DNA of 47,374 bases, taken from the NCBI GenBank assembly GCA_021801255.1, contig JAJYYH010000013.1, forward strand, positions 1 through 47,374, read 5' to 3'. Shown here piece after piece: positions 35,683-45,355 of this stretch; positions within the stretch are counted from its first letter, which is position 1; every line of letters starts with the position of its first letter. The position numbers were made by a program, and so were the translations under genes. The notes beneath the pieces were generated by a model. The model was not told where the DNA came from. It did no database searches and saw nothing but the letters and a program-made list of their open reading frames with translations. This DNA is from Pseudomonadota bacterium (lineage in GTDB: Bacteria; Pseudomonadota; Alphaproteobacteria; Acetobacterales; Acetobacteraceae).

Positions 35683-36867
35683 ATGGGTTTCAAAATCGGC
35701 GCCGGCGCGAACGCGCCCCCCTTCATCGTCATGGACGTGATCGCCGCCGCCAATGCCGCGCTCCGCGCCCTGCCACCGGGCGCCCCCGGGATCATTCGCA
35801 TGGAGGTCGGCCAGCCCGGCACCGGCGCGCCCGAAGCGGCCCGCCGCGCCGCACAGCGGGCCCTCGCGAGCGGCGATCCGCTGGGCTACACGGAAGCGCT
35901 CGGCCTGCCCGAACTGCGCGCCCGCATCGCCGCCCATTACCAGGATTGGTACGGGCTTGCGCTCTCGCCGGCCCGCATCGCGGTCACGCTCGGCGCCTCG
36001 GGCGCCTTCCCGCTCGCCTTCCTCGCGGCCTTCGACCGCGGCGACCGGGTCGCGCTGGCCGCCCCCTTTTATCCCCCTTACGTGAATATTCTGACCGCGC
36101 TCGGCCTCGTCCCGGTGATCCTGGAGACCGATGCCGGCACGCGCTTTCAGCCGAGCCTCGCCCAGCTCGAACGGCTCGACCCAGCACCCGATGGCCTCAT
36201 TCTCGCCAGCCCCTCGAACCCGGCCGGGGCGATGCTGCATCCGGAGGAGCTGGCGCGGCTGGCCGGCTGGTGCGAGAGCGCCGGCGTGCGGCTGATCAGC
36301 GATGAAATTTATCACGGCCTGAACTACACCGCCGCCCTCGCCAGCGCCGCCGCGGTGAGCCCACATGCCATCGTGATCAACAGTTTCTCCAAATATTTCA
36401 GCATGACCGGGTGGCGGATCGGTTGGATGGTGCTGCCCGAGGAACTCGTCCGCCCGGTCGAGTGCCTGGCGCAGAATTTCTTCATCAGCGCCCCACATCT
36501 CTCGCAGATCGCGGCAATCGCGGCCTTTGACGCCCACCCCGAACTTGCCGGCAATGTCGCGCGCTATCGCCGCTCCCGCGATCTTCTCCGCGATACCCTG
36601 CCGGAGGCTGGCTTCACGCGCCTCGGTCCCGCCGAAGGGGCATTTTACTTCTATATCGAGCTCTCCGAGGGGCTCGGCCCAAGCCCTGCCTTCTGCGCCC
36701 GCATGCTCGCCGAGACCGGCATCGCCGCGACCCCGGGCGTGGATTTCGATCACCGGCGCGGCGAACGCTTCATGCGGCTCAGCTACTGCGGCCCGGAAGC
36801 GGATATGGCGCGGGCAGCGAAACGGTTGATCGCCTGGCATCGGCGCGGCGGGTTGGGCGGAAGATGA
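35683..36867 (+). CDS. PLP-dependent class I/II aminotransferase
   Basis: 394 residues of fold-type I. Substrate and cofactor landmarks are GYTEALGLPELRARIAAHY, LGASGAFPLAF, PFYPPYVNIL, ASPSNPAGAML, SDEIYHGLNY and the PLP lysine K237 in NSFSKYFSMTGWRIGW; the C-terminal arginine lies in FMRLSYCG. It resembles aspartate/aromatic-type transaminases of the AspB group; the amino donor is not predictable. It starts 6 bases after the GGT-like gene and overlaps the next gene by 4 bases, so it is surely co-transcribed. Confidence 0.92.
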   Translation: MGFKIGAGANAPPFIVMDVIAAANAALRALPPGAPGIIRMEVGQPGTGAPEAARRAAQRALASGDPLGYTEALGLPELRARIAAHYQDWYGLALSPARIAVTLGASGAFPLAFLAAFDRGDRVALAAPFYPPYVNILTALGLVPVILETDAGTRFQPSLAQLERLDPAPDGLILASPSNPAGAMLHPEELARLAGWCESAGVRLISDEIYHGLNYTAALASAAAVSPHAIVINSFSKYFSMTGWRIGWMVLPEELVRPVECLAQNFFISAPHLSQIAAIAAFDAHPELAGNVARYRRSRDLLRDTLPEAGFTRLGPAEGAFYFYIELSEGLGPSPAFCARMLAETGIAATPGVDFDHRRGERFMRLSYCGPEADMARAAKRLIAWHRRGGLGGR

Positions 36868-38159
36868 CCCCGGCGGCACGCCTGGCAGGAACGATCGAGC
36901 TGATCGCGGCGATCGCCACCGCCACCCGCAAGCCGGCGGATGCCGTGGCGAGCGATTTCTTCCGCGCCCGGCGCTTCATCGGCGGCGGTGATCGCCGCGC
37001 CATCTCCGATCGGGTCTGGGCGGTGCTGCGCGCCTGGCGCCGGCTTGGCTGGTGGCTCGATCTGCCCGACGAGGCTGACGGCGCACGTCTCCGCGCCGCA
37101 GGCCTGGCGCTGCTCGGGGGCGAGAAGCTGGAGGCCGTCGAGGCGCTGTTCACGGGTGGGCGCTTTGGCCCCGAGCCACTCGGCGCGGCCGAACGCAAGC
37201 GGCTGGCACGCCTCTCGGGCCATAAGCTCGATCACCCCGAAATGCCGGACGCCGTGCGCTTCGAAGTGCCGGATTGGCTTTTCCCGCGCCTCGCCGCCCG
37301 TTTCGGCGCCGATCTCGCTCTCGAATTATCGGCGCTTGCCGGCCCGGCGCCGCTCGATCTCCGCGTCAACCTGCTCAAGGCCACCCGCCCCGAGGCCGAA
37401 GCAAGACTTGCCGCCGAGGGGATCGTTGCCCGTCCCACCCCGCTTTCGCCCTGGGGATTGCGGGTGGCGAGCCGCGCGCCCGTCACCGCGGCGCCAAGTT
37501 TTCGCGAGGGGTTGGTCGAGATCCAGGACGAGGGCAGCCAGATCGCCGCGGCGCTGGCCGATGCCCGGCCGGGAATGCGGGTGCTCGATTTCTGCGCCGG
37601 CGCCGGCGGCAAGACGCTGGCGCTGGCGATGACGATGGCCAATCGCGGCCATCTCGTCGCCTGTGATATCTCGGCGCCGCGGCTCGAAGGGGCGCTGCGG
37701 CGGCTGCGCCGGGCCGGGGTGCATAACGCCGAGCGGCATTTGCTGACCCCGGGCGATAAATGGCTAAAGCGCAGGGCGGGCGGGTTTGACCGCGTCTTCG
37801 TCGATGCCTCCTGCACCGGCTCCGGCACTTGGCGACGCAACCCCGATGCAAGGCGCCGGCTCGGCCCCCATGATCTCGCCGAACTGATCGTTCGCCAGGC
37901 AAAGATTCTTGACCAGGCGGCAAATCTGGTGCGCAAAGGCGGTCGTCTCGTATACGCTACCTGTTCGGTGCTGGCCGAGGAGAACGAGGAGCAGGTGTCC
38001 GGCTTTCTGTCCCGTCATGCGGAGTTCACCGTGGTGCCATGCGCGGCTTGCTGGCCGTTCGGCGCGCACCCGCCGGCCGCCGCCGTCTTTCTGAGCCTGT
38101 CGCCGCATCGTCACGGCACCGATGGGTTCTTCGCCGCGGTGCTGGAGCGCCGGACGTGA
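36864..38159 (+). CDS. RsmB-like rRNA (cytosine-C5)-methyltransferase
   Basis: 431 residues. An N-terminal helical NusB-like region (about 1-130) precedes the SAM domain. SAM motif I is DFCAGAGGKTLALA (242-255), motif IV is DASCTGSGTWRRNP with Cys317, and motif VI is YATCSVLAEENE with catalytic Cys367. Family members methylate C5 of a 16S rRNA cytosine (967 in E. coli) using two cysteines. Motif IV normally reads Pro-Cys; here it is Ser-Cys. The start overlaps the aminotransferase stop (ATGA) and its stop overlaps the next start. Confidence 0.92.
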   Translation: MTPAARLAGTIELIAAIATATRKPADAVASDFFRARRFIGGGDRRAISDRVWAVLRAWRRLGWWLDLPDEADGARLRAAGLALLGGEKLEAVEALFTGGRFGPEPLGAAERKRLARLSGHKLDHPEMPDAVRFEVPDWLFPRLAARFGADLALELSALAGPAPLDLRVNLLKATRPEAEARLAAEGIVARPTPLSPWGLRVASRAPVTAAPSFREGLVEIQDEGSQIAAALADARPGMRVLDFCAGAGGKTLALAMTMANRGHLVACDISAPRLEGALRRLRRAGVHNAERHLLTPGDKWLKRRAGGFDRVFVDASCTGSGTWRRNPDARRRLGPHDLAELIVRQAKILDQAANLVRKGGRLVYATCSVLAEENEEQVSGFLSRHAEFTVVPCAACWPFGAHPPAAAVFLSLSPHRHGTDGFFAAVLERRT

Positions 38160-38725
38160 TCGCCATCCGGCGCGCCCGCCCGGCCGATGCGGTGGCAATC
38201 GGCGCGGTGCATGTCGCGGCTTGGCGCAGCGCCTACCCCGGCATCCTGCCTGACGATTTTCTCGCCAGACTCTCGGTGCCGCGGCAAGCGGCGCATTATG
38301 ACAGCGCCATCCGCAGCGGGGTCGGTGTGCATGTGGCGACCGCCTCGGGGCGCGATTTGCCGGATCATGGTGCCGGCTGGCCGGGCGGCAGCCGGGTCAT
38401 CGGCTTCGTCACTGCGGCCTGCTCGCGCCAGCCGCGCTTGGCCGAGGGCGAGATCGAGACCCTCTATATGCTCGATGACTGGCGCGAGCGCGGCCTGGGG
38501 CGGCTCCTGCTCGGGGCGGCAGCGGCGCATCTCGCGGCGCTCGGCTGCCGTTCGGTGTTTCTCTGGGTGCTGCGCGACAACCCCAGCCGCTGGTTCTACC
38601 AGCATCTCGGCGGCCGCGCCGCGGCCGAGGGCGAGACCCATGTTGCCGGCCAAACCCTCGCCCAGCTCGCCTTCGTGTGGGACCCGATCGAGCGGCTGGT
38701 CGCCGCCACTTCGCGCGCCACCTGA
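38156..38725 (+). CDS. GNAT-family N-acetyltransferase
   Basis: 189 residues from a GTG at 38156 that overlaps the methyltransferase stop (GTGA). Landmarks are IRRARPADAVAIGAVHVAAW, EIETLYMLDDWRERGLGRLL (the acetyl-CoA loop RERGLG) and FLWVLRDNPSRWFYQHLGGR. It transfers an acetyl group from acetyl-CoA to an unknown amine. Position in a compact cluster with an rRNA modification gene could hint at a protein or ribosome target, but that is only context. Confidence 0.88.
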   Translation: MIAIRRARPADAVAIGAVHVAAWRSAYPGILPDDFLARLSVPRQAAHYDSAIRSGVGVHVATASGRDLPDHGAGWPGGSRVIGFVTAACSRQPRLAEGEIETLYMLDDWRERGLGRLLLGAAAAHLAALGCRSVFLWVLRDNPSRWFYQHLGGRAAAEGETHVAGQTLAQLAFVWDPIERLVAATSRAT

Positions 38726-38776
38726 AGAGCGGCCGGGCGGCGCCGCCACAACCTCCCTTGCCGACGCGCGTCAACC

Positions 38777-40378
38777 ATGCTGCAAGACGGGCATGCTGCA
38801 AGTCCCGCTATCGTGAGCACCGCATCCCCTGTAGCCGACCGCGTGCTGATCCTCGATTTCGGCAGCCAGGTCACCCAACTCATCGCGCGACGACTGCGCG
38901 AAAGCGGCGTCTATTGCGAGATCTGGCCCTATAACGCCGATCCCGCGCGCATCGCGGCCTTCGATGCCAGCGCTTTCATCCTCTCGGGCGGCCCAGCGAG
39001 CGTCACCGAGGGGACGGCCCCGCGCGCGCCCGACATCGTCTTTTCCTCTGGCCGCCCGGTCCTCGGCATCTGCTACGGCGAGCAGGCGATGTGCGCGCAA
39101 CTCGGCGGCGCGGTGGAGAGCAGTGAGCAGCGCGAATTCGGCCGTGCCTTCGTCGATATCACCGCTCCCTGCGCCCTTTTCGAGGGCGTCTGGCAGCCGG
39201 GTGGGCGAGAACAGGTATGGATGAGCCATGGCGACCGCGTCACCCGCCTGCCGCCGGGCTTCAGGGTGGTCGCGGTGAGCGAGGGCGCGCCCTTCGCCGC
39301 CATCGCCGACGACGCGCGACGCTTCTACGGCGTGCAGTTCCATCCCGAGGTGATGCACACCCCGCATGGCGCGGCGCTGCTGCGCAATTTCACCCATCAT
39401 GTCGCGGGCTGCGCCGGTGACTGGACCATGGCGCGGTTCCGTGAGAACGCAATCGCGCGCATCCAGGCCGAGGTGGGCGTCGGCCGCGTCGTCTGCGGCC
39501 TTTCGGGGGGGGTCGATTCGGCGGTCACGGCGGCGCTGATCCATGAGGCGATCGGCGATCAGCTCACCTGCATCTTCGTCGATCACGGGCTGTTGCGCGC
39601 CGGCGAGGCCGAGGACGTGGTCACGACGTTCCGCGATCGTCTCAATATCCGCCTCATTCATCGCGACGCCGCGGCGCTGTTCCTCGCCGCGCTCGAAGGC
39701 GTCGATGACCCCGAGGTCAAGCGCAAGACCATCGGCCGGCTGTTCATCGATGTCTTCGAGGAGGAGGCGGGAAAATTTGGCGGCGCCGAATATCTCGCCC
39801 AGGGCACGCTCTATCCCGATGTCATCGAGAGCGTGAGTTTTCTTGGCGGACCCAGTGTCACGATCAAATCGCATCACAATGTCGGCGGCCTGCCCGAGCG
39901 GATGCGGCTCAAGCTGATCGAGCCGCTGCGTGAGCTGTTCAAGGACGAGGTGCGGGCGCTCGGGCGCGAGCTTGGCCTGCCGGAGGCGATGGTCAGGCGG
40001 CACCCCTTCCCCGGCCCCGGTCTCGCCATCCGCATCCCCGGCCCGGTGAGCGCCGCGAAACTCGCGATCCTGCGCCAGGCGGATGCCATTTTCCTCGAGG
40101 AAATCCGCGCGAGCGGCCTCTATGACGCGATCTGGCAGGCTTTCGCGGTATTGCTGCCGGTCAGAACCGTAGGCGTCATGGGCGATGGGCGCTCCTACGA
40201 TTACGCCTGCGCGCTCCGTGCCGTGACCAGCAGCGACGGCATGACGGCCGATGTCTATCCTTTCGATCCGGCTTTTCTGTCGCGCGTCGCCGGGCGGATC
40301 GTGGGCGAGGTGCGCGGCATCAACCGCGTCACCTACGACATCACCAGCAAGCCGCCCGGCACCATCGAGTGGGAATGA
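38777..40378 (+). CDS. guaA: GMP synthase (glutamine-hydrolysing)
   Basis: 533 residues. It converts XMP to GMP with ATP and glutamine. The class I glutamine amidotransferase domain has Cys99 (GICYGEQ), His189 and Glu191 (QFHPEVMH). The ATP pyrophosphatase domain has the P-loop SGGVDS at 243-248, and the C-terminal dimerisation domain ends in [11 protein letters not shown]. It is complete. The start is not certain: ATG at 38777 has no clear ribosome binding site, and a GTG 12 codons later (38813) is possible. It lies 51 bases after the GNAT gene. Confidence 0.98.
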   Translation: MLQDGHAASPAIVSTASPVADRVLILDFGSQVTQLIARRLRESGVYCEIWPYNADPARIAAFDASAFILSGGPASVTEGTAPRAPDIVFSSGRPVLGICYGEQAMCAQLGGAVESSEQREFGRAFVDITAPCALFEGVWQPGGREQVWMSHGDRVTRLPPGFRVVAVSEGAPFAAIADDARRFYGVQFHPEVMHTPHGAALLRNFTHHVAGCAGDWTMARFRENAIARIQAEVGVGRVVCGLSGGVDSAVTAALIHEAIGDQLTCIFVDHGLLRAGEAEDVVTTFRDRLNIRLIHRDAAALFLAALEGVDDPEVKRKTIGRLFIDVFEEEAGKFGGAEYLAQGTLYPDVIESVSFLGGPSVTIKSHHNVGGLPERMRLKLIEPLRELFKDEVRALGRELGLPEAMVRRHPFPGPGLAIRIPGPVSAAKLAILRQADAIFLEEIRASGLYDAIWQAFAVLLPVRTVGVMGDGRSYDYACALRAVTSSDGMTADVYPFDPAFLSRVAGRIVGEVRGINRVTYDITSKPPGTIEWE

Positions 40379-40391
40379 TCTAGGGCCTTTC

Positions 40392-40470
40392 GGCGGCTTC
40401 CGCCAACGATCGAAAAATCGTAAGAGGTGCCCATCGCCTCTGGCGGGAGATCCAAGAGGGCGTTGCCCTC
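40392..40470. terminator. three hairpins between convergent guaA and amidase genes
   Basis: Three separate inverted repeats follow each other: GGCGG-3-CCGCC (40392-40404), AGAGG-9-CCTCT (40423-40441) and GAGGGC-GTT-GCCCTC (40456-40470). They occupy the 116 bases between the convergent stops of guaA and the amidase gene, so a shared two-way terminator is likely. T-runs are short. Confidence 0.5.
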
Positions 40471-40494
40471 CTGGTCGCCGCTTCGCAGACCGCC

Positions 40495-42024
40495 CTACGC
40501 GGTGATCTTCGCCCAGTCCACGCCCTTCTCGAAGGAAGCGGCGGCGCGGTAGATTGTCTCCTCGCCATAGCGCTTGCCGACCAGCATCGCGCCCACCGGC
40601 AAGCCGTCCACCATGCCGCAGGGCAGGCTCATCGCCGGATGGTGGGTGCAGTCGAAGGGCGCAGTGTTGGGCAGGATCTCAAAAGCCCGCTGGATGATTT
40701 CGCTGGCGGAAGCGTCAGGTTTGGGCAACGGCGTCGCCGTCATCGGCAGTGTCGGCATCAACAGCAGGTCATATTCCGCAAGCACTGCGTCATACGCGGC
40801 ACGCAATCGGCGCACCAGATTCTGCGCCTTGGCGTAGTAGTGCCCGCGATGGCGCGTCACCATGTAGTGGCCGAGCAACATGGTGTTCTTGAGGCTGTCG
40901 GAGAGTTCATCGGCCCGGTCGCGCCAGCCGGCGTGGAAATCGAGCATCGAGGTGACATAAAGACCCTGCCAGTTGAAGCCGAAGCCGTTGCCCTGCATCA
41001 TCTGCATCGTTGCACCCTCGGCCGCGACGGCAAGCCAGATAGCGGTGCCAGGCCGGTGCATCGGGATCGAGACTTTTTCCACAGTCGCGCCGAGGCCCTT
41101 GAAGCGCTCAGCCGCCTCGCGCACGATCCCATCGCTCGCCGCCATCGACTGCGGATGGCCGAAACCTTCCTCGACCACACCAATGCGCAAGCCCTGCGCG
41201 CTCCGTCCCAGTGCCTCGCGATAGGGTTTCGTTTTGCTATCATACTGACGTGGATCGAGCCCGTCAGGCCCGGCGAGAACCTCAAGCAGAAGTGCGTTGT
41301 CCTCGACGCTCGCGGTAATCGGCCCGACGTGATCGATGGTCAGTTCGATCGGCATGATCCCGGAATAAGGCACGAGGCCATGCGTCGGCTTCATGCCATA
41401 GACGCCACAGAACGCCGCCGGCATGCGGATCGAGCCGCCCTGATCGCAACCGAGCGCCATCGGCACCTCGCCTGCTGCCACCAGCGCCGCACTTCCCGAA
41501 GAGGATCCGCCGGCGGAATAGCCATGCTTGCGCGGGTTATGCACCGGGCCTGTGGCGCTGGTATGGCTGCCGCCCGAAAAGCAAAAATACTCGCACACCG
41601 CCTTGCCGACAATCGTACCACCAGCATCCAGAATGCGCACAACCACGGTGGCATCGACATTGGGCACATAGCCTTCCATGGTCGAGGCGCCGTTCATCAT
41701 CGGCACGCCGGCGAGGCAGATATTGTCTTTGAGAACAATTTGTTTGCCCTTGAGCTTGCCCGAGGGCGCGCCCTCCACCGTGGTCTTCATATACCAGGCG
41801 CCGTATTTGTTCTCCTCGCCGACCGGGCGGCGGCCGGGTATGCGCGGATAGCGCACCTCAGGCACCTCGTCGGTCATCTGATCGAGCAAATTATAGGCAT
41901 CGAAATTGCCAGCGAGTGCGGCGCGATGCTGGGCGAGTTCGTCATCGCCCATCGTCATGCCAAGTTCCGCCGCGATCTCGCGGAAGGTTTCAAGCGTGAG
42001 AAGTTTCAAAGTACCAAGGGGCAT
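40495..42024 (-). CDS. amidase-signature amidase (enantioselective/aliphatic amide type)
   Basis: 509 residues from ATG 42024, which has AGGAGG 8 bases ahead; an in-frame ATG at 42030 is too close to that site. The amidase-signature triad is visible: Lys99 in VLKDN, Ser174 in the GGSSSGSAAL loop and Ser198 in DQGGSIRMPAAF. The stretches KDNICLAGVPMMNG, GKAVCEYFCFSGGS and TIDHVGPIT closely recall the Rhodococcus amidases that work with nitrile hydratase. It would hydrolyse amides to acid and ammonia in the cytoplasm; no signal peptide. It is the last gene of the amide transporter operon, 20 bases after the second ATPase gene. No nitrile hydratase genes are in the window. Confidence 0.93.
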   Translation of the reverse strand: MPLGTLKLLTLETFREIAAELGMTMGDDELAQHRAALAGNFDAYNLLDQMTDEVPEVRYPRIPGRRPVGEENKYGAWYMKTTVEGAPSGKLKGKQIVLKDNICLAGVPMMNGASTMEGYVPNVDATVVVRILDAGGTIVGKAVCEYFCFSGGSHTSATGPVHNPRKHGYSAGGSSSGSAALVAAGEVPMALGCDQGGSIRMPAAFCGVYGMKPTHGLVPYSGIMPIELTIDHVGPITASVEDNALLLEVLAGPDGLDPRQYDSKTKPYREALGRSAQGLRIGVVEEGFGHPQSMAASDGIVREAAERFKGLGATVEKVSIPMHRPGTAIWLAVAAEGATMQMMQGNGFGFNWQGLYVTSMLDFHAGWRDRADELSDSLKNTMLLGHYMVTRHRGHYYAKAQNLVRRLRAAYDAVLAEYDLLLMPTLPMTATPLPKPDASASEIIQRAFEILPNTAPFDCTHHPAMSLPCGMVDGLPVGAMLVGKRYGEETIYRAAASFEKGVDWAKITA

Positions 42025-42043
42025 GTCCATTTCCTCCTGAGTG

Positions 42044-42751
42044 TCAAACGGTCCCGACGAACTCTTCAACGAGTGCCGGGTCGGAAAGTGCGGCGGGCGA
42101 GATCTCGCGGCCGATTTCGCCGCGATGGATCAACAGCGCGCGGTCAGCAAGACCCTGGATAAAATCAAGATTCTGCTCGACCAGCAGGATGGTGAGACCG
42201 CGCCGCGCCCGCAGATCGCGCAGGCGTTCGATCATCGCCTGCACGATCGAAGGTTGTATGCCCTCCGTCGGCTCGTCGAGAAGCAGCATTCTCGGTTCAC
42301 CGCAAAGCGCGCGGGCGAGCGCCAGAATCTGCTGCTCGCCCCCGGAAAGCGCCCCGCCCGGGCGTTCAAGAAGGCGGGGAAGCTCTGGAAACTCGGTGAG
42401 AATTTCATCAAGAATGCGTGGCGAGCCAGATTTCGCGAGACAGCCAAAGAGTAGATTTTCGCGTACCGTGAGCGCCGGGAAAATCTGTCGCCCCTGCGGT
42501 ACATAGCCGAGGCCGAGCCGCGCCCGCTGATGAGCTGCCAACCGCTCGATGGCGCGGCCGTCAAATTTGATGCGCCCACCGCGACAAGGCAAGAAGCCCA
42601 TCAACGTGCGCAACAGCGTCGTCTTGCCCATGCCGTTATGGCCGAGAATGCCCAGACACGTGCCCTGTTCAAGGTTCAGCGAGACACCACGCAGTACACC
42701 GATCCGGCCATAGCCCGCCACCACATCGGCAACCTCGAGCATGGCGGCCAT
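42044..42751 (-). CDS. ABC transporter ATPase, UrtE/LivF type
   Basis: 235 residues. Walker A is GHNGMGKTT, the signature is ALSGGEQQ and Walker B is MLLLDEPTEGIQPSIV, followed by LVEQNLDF. The EGIQPS stretch is the form I know from urea-transporter UrtE proteins, which fits amide or urea import more than branched-chain amino acids. Its start shares a base with the previous ATPase stop. Confidence 0.93.
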   Translation of the reverse strand: MAAMLEVADVVAGYGRIGVLRGVSLNLEQGTCLGILGHNGMGKTTLLRTLMGFLPCRGGRIKFDGRAIERLAAHQRARLGLGYVPQGRQIFPALTVRENLLFGCLAKSGSPRILDEILTEFPELPRLLERPGGALSGGEQQILALARALCGEPRMLLLDEPTEGIQPSIVQAMIERLRDLRARRGLTILLVEQNLDFIQGLADRALLIHRGEIGREISPAALSDPALVEEFVGTV

Positions 42752-43485
42752 CAGACGGTGACCTGCTGCTGTGGCGCGACTGCCTTACCAAGATAGACGT
42801 CATGCACGCGACGGTCGGCGAGAACCCGCTCGACATCATCCTCGATGAGCACCCTTCCCTGATGCAGAACAGTGACGGTTTTGGCGATCGCGCGGATAAA
42901 TTTCATGTCGTGTTCGACGACAATGATCGCGTGTTGCGCATTGAGTTCGCGGATCAGGCGCGCGGCGCGCGCGGTCTCCTCGGCACTCATGCCAGCGGTT
43001 GGCTCGTCGAGGATGATGATCTCCGGCTCGGGTGCCACCACCATCGCGAACTCGACGAGTTGGCGCTGGCCGTGCGCCAGCAGGGCAACCTGGCGCAAGG
43101 CAAGATCGGCGATGCCGAGACGATCCAGTGTCGCCATAGCCTGTATCCGCGCCCGCTCCCGCGTCTCGCGCCGCAGCGCGAGACGGACGCTCTCAAGCAC
43201 GCTCAGGCCGTCGAACAACGAGGGCACCTGCGTCTTGATGCCAATGCCGAGGCGTGCGATGGCGAAGCTGTCCCATCCGGTGATGTCGCGCCCGCGCCAC
43301 AGAATGCGCCCTGCGCTCGGCCGGAGCTGGCCAGTGAGGCATTTGAAGAGCGTACTTTTCCCCGCGCCGTTTGGCCCGATCAGGCAGCGGAGTTCGCCGG
43401 CATTGACGGTAAAACTGACATCATCGACGGCAACGACGCCCCCGAAGCGCATGGTGAGATGTTCGGTCGCGAGCAGCGGCGTCAT
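42751..43485 (-). CDS. ABC transporter ATPase, UrtD/LivG type
   Basis: 244 residues from the ATG at 43485, which overlaps the permease stop by 4 bases. Walker A is GPNGAGKST, Walker B is IIILDEPTAGMSAEET, and the switch is VVEHDMKFI. The signature normally read as LSxGQ is AHGQRQ (residues about 148-153), the usual variation in this subfamily. The C-terminal VTVLHQGRVL and VYLG resemble UrtD. Confidence 0.93.
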   Translation of the reverse strand: MTPLLATEHLTMRFGGVVAVDDVSFTVNAGELRCLIGPNGAGKSTLFKCLTGQLRPSAGRILWRGRDITGWDSFAIARLGIGIKTQVPSLFDGLSVLESVRLALRRETRERARIQAMATLDRLGIADLALRQVALLAHGQRQLVEFAMVVAPEPEIIILDEPTAGMSAEETARAARLIRELNAQHAIIVVEHDMKFIRAIAKTVTVLHQGRVLIEDDVERVLADRRVHDVYLGKAVAPQQQVTV

Positions 43486-44471
43486 CGCGCCCCCGACCCA
43501 GGACGCAGCCGGCCAAGCCCACCCGTGAGACTCGGCAAAACGCCTTTGGGTACCATCAACACTGCAAGCACAAGCACGACGCCGAGAATGAGGCTCGGGT
43601 TTATGTCCGGTAACGTGCCGGCCCAGGTGGTAAGAAGATTGAGCAGGATCGCACCGATCACCGGGCCGATAAGCGTGCCGAGGCCACCCACCATCACCCA
43701 GATGATGATTTGTCCCGAATAGAAAAGGGAGAACATGGTGGGGCTGACGAAAACGCAATTGGCGAATAGCATGCCGGCAAGTCCCGCCATCGCGGCACCC
43801 AGAGTGAAGATGCCGAGCTTGTAGAACCGCACATCGTAACCGAGCAGTTCGGCACGGCGCTCGTTCTCACGGATCGCAACGCAGATCCGCCCGAAGCGCG
43901 AACGCAGCGTAAGCTTGGCGAGGATATAGCAGAGCAAGAGAGCAAAAACCGCGACCAGGAAGATCGTCTCGGGGGGCAGCGGATTGCCCGGGTCGCCGGG
44001 AAAATTGAGCGGCGGTGTGGCGGGAATGCCGTTGAAGCCGCCGAGCGGAGCCGCCCCGATCCGCCATTGATCGCCGGCGGTGGAATTGACGAAATTGAAC
44101 AGGATCAAGGTCAGGGTCAGGGTGATCGCACCCATATAGACATCGCTGATCCGCCCGAAGAACATGACGTAGCCGAGGGCCGCGGCAACCAGCGCCGGCA
44201 CCGCGAGGGCCACCGGCACGGCCAAGGTGGTGTCGGCGAAATTGATCGCGGCGACGGCATAGGCATAGCCGCCAAGCCCGAAGAACGCCGCCTGGCCAAA
44301 GCAGAGAATGCCCCCAAATCCCCAAACCAGGGCAAGGCTGAGGGCGAGCACCGCCATCGAGACATAGACCGTCGCGTTGATCAGCGCGAAGAGCTCCAGG
44401 ATGCGCGGCAGCATGAACATCGCGGCGAGCGCAACGATAATCGCGGCGATTATTTCGAACGCGGATCGCAT
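43482..44471 (-). CDS. ABC transporter permease, UrtC/LivM type
   Basis: 329 residues, about eight to ten membrane segments. Landmarks are LVWGFGGILCFGQAAFFGLG, RSRFGRICVAIRENERRAEL (the EAA-like coupling loop for the ATPase) and GGLGTLIGPVIGAILLNLL. It pairs with the LivH/UrtB-type permease to form the channel. The ATG at 44471 is 5 bases after the upstream permease stop; the longer in-frame extension runs antisense-like through that gene and is rejected. Confidence 0.92.
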   Translation of the reverse strand: MRSAFEIIAAIIVALAAMFMLPRILELFALINATVYVSMAVLALSLALVWGFGGILCFGQAAFFGLGGYAYAVAAINFADTTLAVPVALAVPALVAAALGYVMFFGRISDVYMGAITLTLTLILFNFVNSTAGDQWRIGAAPLGGFNGIPATPPLNFPGDPGNPLPPETIFLVAVFALLLCYILAKLTLRSRFGRICVAIRENERRAELLGYDVRFYKLGIFTLGAAMAGLAGMLFANCVFVSPTMFSLFYSGQIIIWVMVGGLGTLIGPVIGAILLNLLTTWAGTLPDINPSLILGVVLVLAVLMVPKGVLPSLTGGLGRLRPGSGAR

Positions 44472-44476
44472 GGTGC

Positions 44477-45355
44477 TCAGAGCGCCCGCCTGAAGAAGCG
44501 CCCGGTGATCCCTTGCGGCAACAGACGCAGCAGCACGATCGCCACCGCGAGCATCATCACTTCGCCGAATACCGGCGTGGTGGCGAAGGTGCCGAAAGTG
44601 GAAACCGCGCCGAGCAGAAAGGAGGCTGAAAACGTGCCAGCCAGCATCGCGGCACCGCCGGTGATCACGGTGATAAAAGCCTTGGCAATGTAGGAGGTGC
44701 CCATGGTCGGGACGACCCCGGAGAACGGTGCGATCAAGGCACCGGCAAGGCCCGAGAGCGCCGAGCCGGCTGCGAAGGTCACGGCATAGACACGCTCGGG
44801 AGCGACGCCGAGGGCGGCGGCCATCTCGGCGTTCTGCATGGTGCCGCGCGCGATCAGCCCTGCCGAGGTGAAACGGAGCACGATCCACACACCAAAGAGC
44901 ATGAAGATCGCAGCGAAGATCAAGAATAAGGCATAGGCGGAGGCGGTAAATCCACCGATTGCGAAGCTCCCGAGTGGGGCAGAGAAGCCCGCCACCGTAT
45001 TGCCGAAAATCATCGTCACCGCGCCGATGAGGGCCAGCGAGAGCCCCCAGGTGGCGAGCATCGTGTCGATCATCCTGCCGTAGAGACGCCGGATAATCAG
45101 CCGCTCGACGATCAGCCCGATGACGCCCACCACGAGCGGCGCGACCACCAGCATCGCCAGCCAGATATTGAGCCCGGCGCGCGCCGAGAGGATCGCGGCA
45201 TAGGCGCCGAGCATGAGGAACTCGCCATGCGCAAGATTGATCACCCGCATCATACCGAAGATGATGGCAAGCCCGAGGCTGGTGATGAACAACGTGGCGA
45301 TGCCGCTCAGCACCTGGAAGCCCACGGCAAGAAAAATATCCACTGATCGGCTCAA
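44477..45355 (-). CDS. ABC transporter permease, UrtB/LivH type
   Basis: 292 residues, about eight membrane segments. Landmarks are IIFGMMRVINLAHGEFLMLG and ARGTMQNAEMAAALGV (coupling loop), plus AAGSALSGLAGALIAP. The start appears to be a TTG at 45355 whose TTGA overlaps the stop of the binding-protein gene; a GTG four codons later (45343) is the alternative. At 292 residues it lacks the long N-terminal extension of classical UrtB, so a short-amide or amino-acid type transporter fits as well. Confidence 0.9.
   Translation of the reverse strand: MSRSVDIFLAVGFQVLSGIATLFITSLGLAIIFGMMRVINLAHGEFLMLGAYAAILSARAGLNIWLAMLVVAPLVVGVIGLIVERLIIRRLYGRMIDTMLATWGLSLALIGAVTMIFGNTVAGFSAPLGSFAIGGFTASAYALFLIFAAIFMLFGVWIVLRFTSAGLIARGTMQNAEMAAALGVAPERVYAVTFAAGSALSGLAGALIAPFSGVVPTMGTSYIAKAFITVITGGAAMLAGTFSASFLLGAVSTFGTFATTPVFGEVMMLAVAIVLLRLLPQGITGRFFRRAL

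Noticed and set aside
34509-36305. Plus-strand frame of about 600 codons across the GGT-like and aminotransferase genes
   Set aside because: Arg/Pro-rich shadow in another frame of two well-supported genes.
33760-36879. Minus-strand open frame of over 1000 codons
   Set aside because: It lies antisense to the GGT-like and aminotransferase genes and shares the end of the thioredoxin-fold gene. Its composition is that of a GC-rich shadow frame.
38726-38776. Guanine or other riboswitch ahead of guaA
   Set aside because: The gap is 51 bases, too short for a purine riboswitch plus expression platform, and no conserved core is visible.
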